Source: Heterodera schachtii
Lineage: Eukaryota; Nematoda; Chromadorea; Rhabditida; Heteroderidae
Reading direction: 5' to 3'
Assembly: GCA_023374025.1 (NCBI GenBank)
Contig: SIJG01000044.1
Coordinates: forward strand, 1,000,900 to 1,064,899
Length of the DNA stretch: 64,000 bases
Below are positions 58,601-64,000 of this stretch, one piece after another; positions within the stretch are counted from its first letter, which is position 1, and each line of letters starts with the position of its first letter. A model generated the notes under the pieces. That model was not told the DNA's origin. It was given only the letters and a program-made list of their open reading frames with translations, and searched no databases. The translations under genes and the position numbers were made by a program.

Positions 58601-58992
58601 CCACCTTCTCAAGTTCATCAATCTTGCTCAAATGTTTTGCTTCCCGCATTTCCATTTTGGCAAATTTTTTACGCAATTCCTGAAATAATAAAATGTAATC
58701 ATTTTTTTCATTAATTAATGTTTTCATTTGTGTTCCGTCCACCTTCATTTCCTTTTGGTGTTCAGCGATTGAATTGACACAATTTCCCTCATTTTGTCCG
58801 TCCTTTTCCGAGGGATTCATTTCTGAATTAAAAGTTTCAGTTCATAGTTAATCGTTTCCGATCATTGTCAGCACCAGCAGAGGTTCCGCCCAATGACTTC
58901 GCTTGCTCTTCCATTTGCTCCAATTCTTTGATTCTGTCCCGGAGAAGACGCAATTCTTCGGACGGACCCAAATTTGAAGACGATGATGCCAT
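55668..58992 (-). CDS. SPRY-domain gene S7, apparently intact
   Basis: Nine exons (gene order): 58992-58875, 58822-58743, 58679-58605, 58030-57910, 57825-57737, 57454-57346, 56468-56375, 56324-56098, 55813-55668. They sum to 1059 bp (352 aa) with all phases matching. N-terminus MASSSSNLGPSEELRLLRDR, then a long Lys/Glu-rich coiled coil (about residues 45-185: KMEKKQKKRKEEKEKY, QLQAEKNNLQDKISKM), then [72 protein letters not shown] and tail DDKIEANFGPDFKFDLDTLC. The coiled coil differs from S9 and S10. No signal peptide. Without the last splice the SPRY exon would end RRLC-stop. The intron at 56469-57345 holds a G-rich repeat. Confidence 0.87.
56488..57005 (+). repeat. 515-bp dispersed repeat with G-tract, copy A
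   Basis: Nearly identical to 62981-63501. It has an internal foldback (CAAATCAAACATTGTTGG near 56575 and its near-complement near 56755) and a run of about 18 G at 56867. It sits in an intron of S7. Confidence 0.92.
57030..57345. repeat. TTTCGTAAA repeat with G and C runs
   Basis: Repeats of (T/A)TTTCGTAAATTTTTTACGAAATTGAATTTCG type, then G-run (57265) and C-run (57310), inside the same S7 intron. Confidence 0.7.
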
Positions 58993-59952
58993 ATGATCAG
59001 AGAAAATATTAATGAAAATTTACGTTTTACCTGTAAATACTTTTAATATAACTAGGGCTATAAGTTATATGCACTAAAAAATGTAAAATATGCCCTAAAA
59101 AGCCGAAAATGCCCAAATTGTTAACACTTATGTATCATATTTCGTGTCCAGGGTGCATGAAATTCCGGTACTTTTCTCCCCCCTGAAATTTTCAAATAAA
59201 AAGCCATTTCTAGGGTAGTTTGTGACGCTGATCACGAATATAATATTTATTTTGCAAAATTCCGAAACCCAGACCTGAAATTGAACAAAAAGTCGAAAGT
59301 TTAAATCTTCGAATTTTGCATTTTCGTGGCTGAAATACATGGAAATAAACTGAAACATAACTCATGCAAAAAAAGACCATTTAAAGCATTTCTAGACTAA
59401 AAATCCGAAATTCAGGGATTTGCACTTTCGACTTTTTGTTCAAGTTCATGTTCGGGGTTCGAAATTATATTCGTGATTAGCTATCCCGAAAACCGCTTAA
59501 AAGGGTTTTTATACATACCACCATCTGAATTATTACCAGAACTTCAAAATTTATGTGCTGTACGTTTTGACAAATCTGTACATTCGAAAATAAAGAACTT
59601 AGATGGCGAAAACATTGGAAAAGAACGCGTCAAAAAACAATCGATATTCCCAAATATGGTTAGAGAAAAATAAATTTAATAGAGAATAAAGGAAAATGGT
59701 GCTATTCGTTTCTTAAAGCCGATTTGTTGATAAAACATTGCTTAAGTAATTTGCTTTTTAAAAAAATAAATTTTCCATTCCTTGGTATCATCGAGACCAT
59801 TTCAAATTACACCAAGTGCAAAAAATAAAAGCATGAAATTGCTTAAGTCAACCAAATTTACATCCATTGTATAATTATGTAAAATAAAAAAACAACAAAA
59901 AATATCCAAAAAATGAATCACTTGACATCGAATTTTGACAATTTGTTTTCCT
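58993..59952. other. Intergenic, no recognised gene
   Basis: A plus-strand frame ending at 59671 contains GFLYIPPSELLPELQNLCAV and looks weakly coding, but it has no identifiable domain or splice context. Confidence 0.35.
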
Positions 59953-60361
59953 TTAAATGTTGGCAAGTAAAAAGTTTGGCCCAAAATTTGCTTCAATTTG
60001 GTCGCCAAATGAAAACAAAGAAACAAAGGGAAACACTTGGTCAGCAGAAAATGAAGATGAAATGGCCAAATTGGTGGTATCTGAAAACAAAAACATTTTA
60101 TTTTTATTAATTATAATTTTTATTATTATTAATTGACCCAATCGGTGTCCATTCTTCGTGAAAATGATCTGCCGAGTGGCCAAATTAACGCCACATCCGA
60201 CAACATCACCAGCATAATATTCAGCATTTCCATCTTTTCTGGCCCCGTTAATCCAAAAATGACCATTGCATTGGTATGCGTAAGTGTCGCGACGAATTCG
60301 AATATTTTCTCCCAATTGCATCGGGTGTTTAACTGCGATTCCGAACAGCACACCGTAGGTA
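59953..60361 (-). pseudogene. SPRY C-terminal fragment S8
   Basis: 60361-60138 (LFGIAVKHPMQLGENIRIR...HFWING...[18 protein letters not shown]) and 60080-59953 (last exon TTNLAISSSF...GDQIEANFGPNFLLANI, TAA) are open and in phase. No earlier SPRY, coiled-coil or N-terminal exon is found up to 61600, where hairpin repeats occur. A 5'-truncated copy. Confidence 0.75.
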
Positions 60362-60665
60362 CTAAAAGCGTAATTACATTTTAATTAAAAAACGACATTA
60401 ATTAGGGGGCACAATTTTAGTTGATTAAAATATATTTTTGTATGAATTCTTAATTAATAAACAATTAATCACGCTTTTTTGACGTTTTCTTCTCTAAATA
60501 CTTATTTTGAACCTTTATATTGGAATTTTATCAATCATTATTCCCCGATAATTTAATCAAATCATATTTTCAGTTTATTCTGGATCAAAAAACCAGATTT
60601 TTAACATTTTTTTGCGGCATGCTTTTTAACAAAAATTTTGAGGAATGGGCGAGGGGAGAGAGTCC

Positions 60666-60847
60666 GGCGGTGCCGATAGGCGCCGCCGGAATTTTTTTTA
60701 TAATTTCTTTCTGTTTGTTAACATATTTTAACCAAAAAATTATCAATTTTGCGCTTTTTACATTCAAAAGGCTTTTTTTGCGGCATTTTTTCAAAAAACA
60801 TTCATTTTTAGGCGGGGGAAAGTCCGTGGGTGCCGGTAGGCGCCGCC
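60666..60847. repeat. Two GC hairpins
   Basis: An exact copy at 60666-60687 and a decayed one at about 60827-60847, spaced about 160 bp as in several other places, each followed by a TGTTAACA-like or TTGGTAACAAATTTTACC segment. Confidence 0.75.
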
Positions 60848-61074
60848 GGAAAAAATTTTGTAATTTACTGCGACTTGGTAACAAATTTTACCAAAAAGGC
60901 CAGTTTTTGCATGGCAAAATTTAGGTCAACTTTTGAAATCTTATGAGATGTGGCACTGCGGTTTTTTGGGATTTTTCATGAATTTAGTTATAAAATGTGT
61001 TCAAAATTCAATAATTTTTCCTCTTTTCCCCCTTCGCTGGCGACCCTCTCCCCTCAAAATAGTCATTCTTAACA

Positions 61075-61192
61075 GTGTAAAATTTTCTCGGTTTTCGAGA
61101 CTAAAAACCCGAGACCGGGAAGCGAAAAACCCGAGAAATTTCCCGAGTCGGGAACCGAGAACCGAGACTCTCGCACATCCCTAGTGCTTTTA
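61075..61192. mobile_element. Right end of a MITE with CCCGAGACCGGG units
   Basis: CCCGAGACCGGGAAGCG and GAACCGAGAACCGAGACTCTC repeats end in GCACATCCCTA. The left terminus was not found. Confidence 0.5.
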
Positions 61193-61634
61193 AACAGGCC
61201 CAGTCTAAAAATTTTATTTGTTGTTCCTACTCCAATCTGATATTTGGCAAAAAATGAAACACAAATTCCATGTTTGGTCATTCCCGTTTTTCCTGTTATT
61301 CCAACGAAATGTACTATTTTTTATTTGGTTTTTTGTTCTTTTTAATAAATTTAGAAAATTGGAGTAAACTTTGAAAGCATTTCATTATTTTTATTTTCCA
61401 TAACTGTTCCATCAAAATTTAACGATAAGTGAGTCATATCACTAAACAATATAAAAATTTGTTAAAATAAATAATACATAATATTTGTTAATTTTCCATA
61501 TAACTGTTGAATCATTCACATTATATGGAAAATTGGTAGAGTCAAAGCAGAAAACTCCATTATCATTTGAACATCAAATAAATAATAATTTATTATTAAA
61601 AAAAATAAAAATTTCAGATAAAAATTGCTATAAA

Positions 61635-62270
61635 TGTGCCGTATTTTTTTACTAATTCTTTTGCTTGCCTGCTTCAGTTTAATTGGTCGAAGTAATAAAT
61701 CAAAATTATAAAAAATTTACTGGTCAATTTTTTTTTAATTTAGCAAATTGGATCCACTGCCGCATTGAAACTGTTGGCACTGTTACAGAAGAAAACAAAT
61801 TTGTTCATTCGACCCCTAATCCATCCAACCTTAACAGTCTTTGTCCGAAAGAACATTACACTTACTGTAGTGCTGCACATTGTTCTAAAGGTTTGAATGT
61901 ATGTATTGATTTTTAAGGGCAAAATGACAAAAATTGTTGAAAACCAATGTTTGAAAACCAACCCGTGCCATGGGAATATACAAAAAGTCGAGACCTAAAT
62001 AACATTTTACTTCTAGGAAAGGGATATTTCACCGTCTACGCTTGCTCCGAATTGTCTTACTTACAACAAACAAAATATTGTGCCAAAATGCATGAAGATT
62101 GGATGGCTTTAACTGAATGCATGACAAAAACCGGGATGGAAGAAGCGGCATGTAATAATTCACAAATATATGACCCGAATAATTTTGAGAAATTATACGG
62201 GGGATACAAATGCAAACAATGCATTATTGGCGAACAAAACAAGGACAACAGCAACGAACATTTCAAATAG
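61635..62270 (+). CDS. Secreted cysteine-rich protein, 147 aa
   Basis: Three exons in phase: 61635-61677, 61744-61890, 62017-62270 (444 bp, TAG). Exon 1 is the signal peptide MCRIFLLILLLACF. The mature part begins TNWIHCRIETVGTVTEENKF and has ten cysteines, with CPKEHYTYCSAAHC, VYACSELSY, YCAKMHEDWMALTECMTKTG, AACNN and YKCKQC. Even cysteine number and signal peptide indicate an extracellular disulphide-bonded protein. The spacing loosely recalls Ly6/three-finger folds, but I cannot assign a family. The donor after exon 1 (GTTAAT) is weak. It is the only complete non-SPRY gene in this part of the window. Confidence 0.68.
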
Positions 62271-62280
62271 AATACGCCGA

Positions 62281-62970
62281 ATACGGAGACCAATGAGCTG
62301 GGTAACACAAAGCTGAATCAAAATTTTTGTGAAAAAAACTACATAATTGAATTTTTTATTTTATTTTTTATTGAATCGCATGTATCATTCAACTCCTTTT
62401 TATCTCTGACTGACGAATCTAAAAGAATTTTGGCGTTAACAATTCCCTGTTGAGTTACAGAACCGAGACTAAAATGGCGTGGGACTGAACCGTCCAATGT
62501 CTAAAAATTGCAAGAATTCCAACGAATATATAGCAATTGCTTCCTCCGGGCAATGTGAAATTGAATCCAAAAGAATCTTTGGATAAAAAACTCTGTGGAA
62601 AAAGATGGGATCTGTAGGGGAAGAAGATTCAAATTAAATAGGAACTCAACCAATTGATCAGGGTAGCCAGATTAAAATTTGAAAAGCCTCATTTGGCATG
62701 CAAAAAAACCTCATTTTGGGCCAAAAAGCTTCATTTTTACAAAATATTCAAAACACGTTTTAACATGTTCAAAATTTATCTTTTTATGTCCATCAGGGAC
62801 GGTCGCCCATTTTTTAAAGATTTTCATTTAAAAATATTCCTATTTTATGGTTTTTATGAAAATGGAAAATTTGGGTGAGAATGATACCAAATTGCCTGAA
62901 TTTGACTGTTTTAAAAGGTTAGGAGAGCCCTTTTCCTTCAATTTTTCGAGTTTTGAACCGCTTCAAAAAC
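62281..62970. other. Intergenic, no gene seen
   Basis: AT-rich. 62880-62975 resembles the reverse complement of 48770-48870. Confidence 0.4.
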
Positions 62971-62980
62971 GGTTTTTTTT

Positions 62981-63501
62981 GATAAAAAATTGTGTAAATA
63001 AATGAAAATGTAACGGAACCCGGACCCCAGCCGTTTTTTGGCTAACTTTTTTCTTTGTTATCCAAATCAAACATTGTTGGTATCATTCGAAAGCTGTAAA
63101 TGTCCTCTATTAGTCTGCAAAATTTTGAAAAATTAAGTAAAGGTTAAAAAAAATTATGGCCAGAACAACTCAAAAAACCAAATTTTCCAACTTTTATGGC
63201 CATAAATTTGTTCAAAATTGACGAAATTTTTTGGAAATTTGCGAATGATACCAATAATGTTTGATTTGGATGACAAAGAAAAAAGTTATAGTCCAAAAAA
63301 ATTCTGGGGCCCAACTGACGTAGACCGAAATATAACACTAATAATTCATAGGTGGGAGAGAGGGGGGGGGGGGGGGGGGGGGGGTCAATTTCGTAAATCG
63401 TACGGGGGTCCGAGGCAATTTCGTAAAGTTTTCGGCCAAATTCGAAAAAGCACTGGTAAAGATGGGAAAATTTTACGAAATTGGAAAAAAAAAAAACCAA
63501 A
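62981..63501 (+). repeat. 515-bp dispersed repeat with G-tract, copy B
   Basis: Near-identical to 56488-57005 with a longer G-run (about 22). It diverges at ACCAAATT, where copy A continues TAGTTC and this copy enters a satellite. Confidence 0.92.
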
Positions 63502-63503
63502 TT

Positions 63504-63642
63504 GAGGACCCCGACATTTGAGGACCCGACATTTGAGGACCCGACATTTGAGGACCCCGACATTTGAGGACCAGACATTTGAGGATATCCCCGACATTTG
63601 AGGACCCGACTTTTGAGGACCGACATTTGAGGACATATACAA
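63504..63642. repeat. GAGGACCCGACATTT tandem repeat
   Basis: About eight 16-17-bp units, closely related to the arm units of the element at 30634-31846. Possibly one arm of another foldback element. Confidence 0.85.
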
Positions 63643-63714
63643 TTTCAAAAAAAAAATAATTGGGAATTTTATTCTACATCATTAAAAAAAAGAAAAAGCC
63701 TTTCCCAGTGGCGA

Positions 63715-63800
63715 CATGAAGTTTGGGCACCGGGAAGTTTGGGCACCAGGAAGTTTGGGCACCAGAAATTTGGGCACCGGGAAGTTTGGGCACCAGAGGG
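63715..63800. repeat. GAAGTTTGGGCACCGG tandem repeat
   Basis: Five units of about 17 bp. Confidence 0.9.
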
Positions 63801-64000
63801 AGGGATTTCAAAAAAATAAAACAATATAAATATATAAAATGTCATATAAATCATTAAAATTTAGTAAATTTAACAACCCTTGTGCTAAAAAATTTCTATG
63901 TTCTTGAAAATTAAAAAATTTTTATATGGAAACCTGGCAATATTATAATTTAGTCAATTCTTACGTTGTTTAAACGTAGAATTAAACATGTACTGGTTTC

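Noticed and set aside
29256..58992. Calling the SPRY genes SPRYSEC effectors
   Set aside because: Visible N-termini (MASFTTFSS..., MASSSSNLG..., MNFSSDSS...) are polar with no hydrophobic core, so secretion is not supported.
61891..62016. Extra exon IVENQCLKTNPCHGNIQ in the Cys-rich gene
   Set aside because: Including it breaks phase, while direct splicing 61890 to 62017 keeps frame; treated as intron.

Overview
The window looks like a plant-parasitic nematode genome of the cyst-nematode type (Globodera or Heterodera; inferred, not proven). The evidence is an expanded family of multi-exon SPRY-domain genes with short AT-rich introns, several GC-AG introns, a fragment of what I recall as a Globodera F-box-type protein family, and very AT-rich DNA full of short transposons. 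I see no bacterial features, rRNA or CRISPR array. Gene models below were assembled by eye from splice signals, reading-frame phase and comparison among the paralogues in the window.

Layout. 0-7 kb: a 5'-truncated non-LTR retrotransposon, an F-box-family fragment, a MULE-type foldback element with minisatellite arms, GC-rich repeats and a 155-bp palindrome. 7.2-10.7 kb: SPRY pseudogene S1 (+), with a hAT-type MITE inserted in its first coding exon. 11-22.9 kb: a head-to-tail, almost identical 5.96-kb duplication carrying orphan exons (a Cys-rich one, a CxxC-plus-membrane-segment pair, a SPRY-family exon) and foldback DNA. 23-27 kb: two partial SPRY loci (S2, S11). 27-29 kb: repeats. 29.3-33.6 kb and 36.9-39.5 kb: two apparently intact SPRY genes, S9 and S10 (-), with a shared 5' flank. 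42.0-43.1 kb: a BTB/POZ gene with a predicted signal peptide. 44-48 kb: scrambled SPRY exons and two hAT-like elements. 49.3-54.3 kb: a small SPRY-family derivative with a membrane segment (+), and a minus-strand locus in which one coiled-coil N-terminus precedes three SPRY modules (S5/S6). 55.7-59.0 kb: intact SPRY gene S7 (-). 60 kb: truncated S8. 61.6-62.3 kb: an intact 147-aa secreted cysteine-rich protein. The right end is repeats.

SPRY family architecture, from the intact copies: a short N-terminal exon, an exon of the type NLSKSEEMSVLIARIAEL...FGPDGNG, an acidic exon, one to four coiled-coil exons, then a SPRY domain split over four or five exons. The conserved ...[12 protein letters not shown] segment is always spliced to a last exon resembling DSSDFF...FHPFVSL..SGDKIEANFGPNFKFDL. 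Stop codons that seem to end the SPRY exon just after RRLG lie in the intron. None of the visible N-termini has a signal peptide, so these look like intracellular SPRY/RanBPM-like proteins rather than secreted SPRYSEC effectors. The two secreted candidates are the BTB protein and the 147-aa Cys-rich protein.

The most unusual material is the mobile DNA. Three foldback elements have 9-bp target duplications, long inverted arms built of short tandem repeats, and in two cases remnants of a MULE-like transposase. A set of hAT-like MITEs has (C/T)AGGG termini, and three of them have exact 8-bp target duplications. Their terminal satellites differ from element to element, while several share one conserved interior hairpin.
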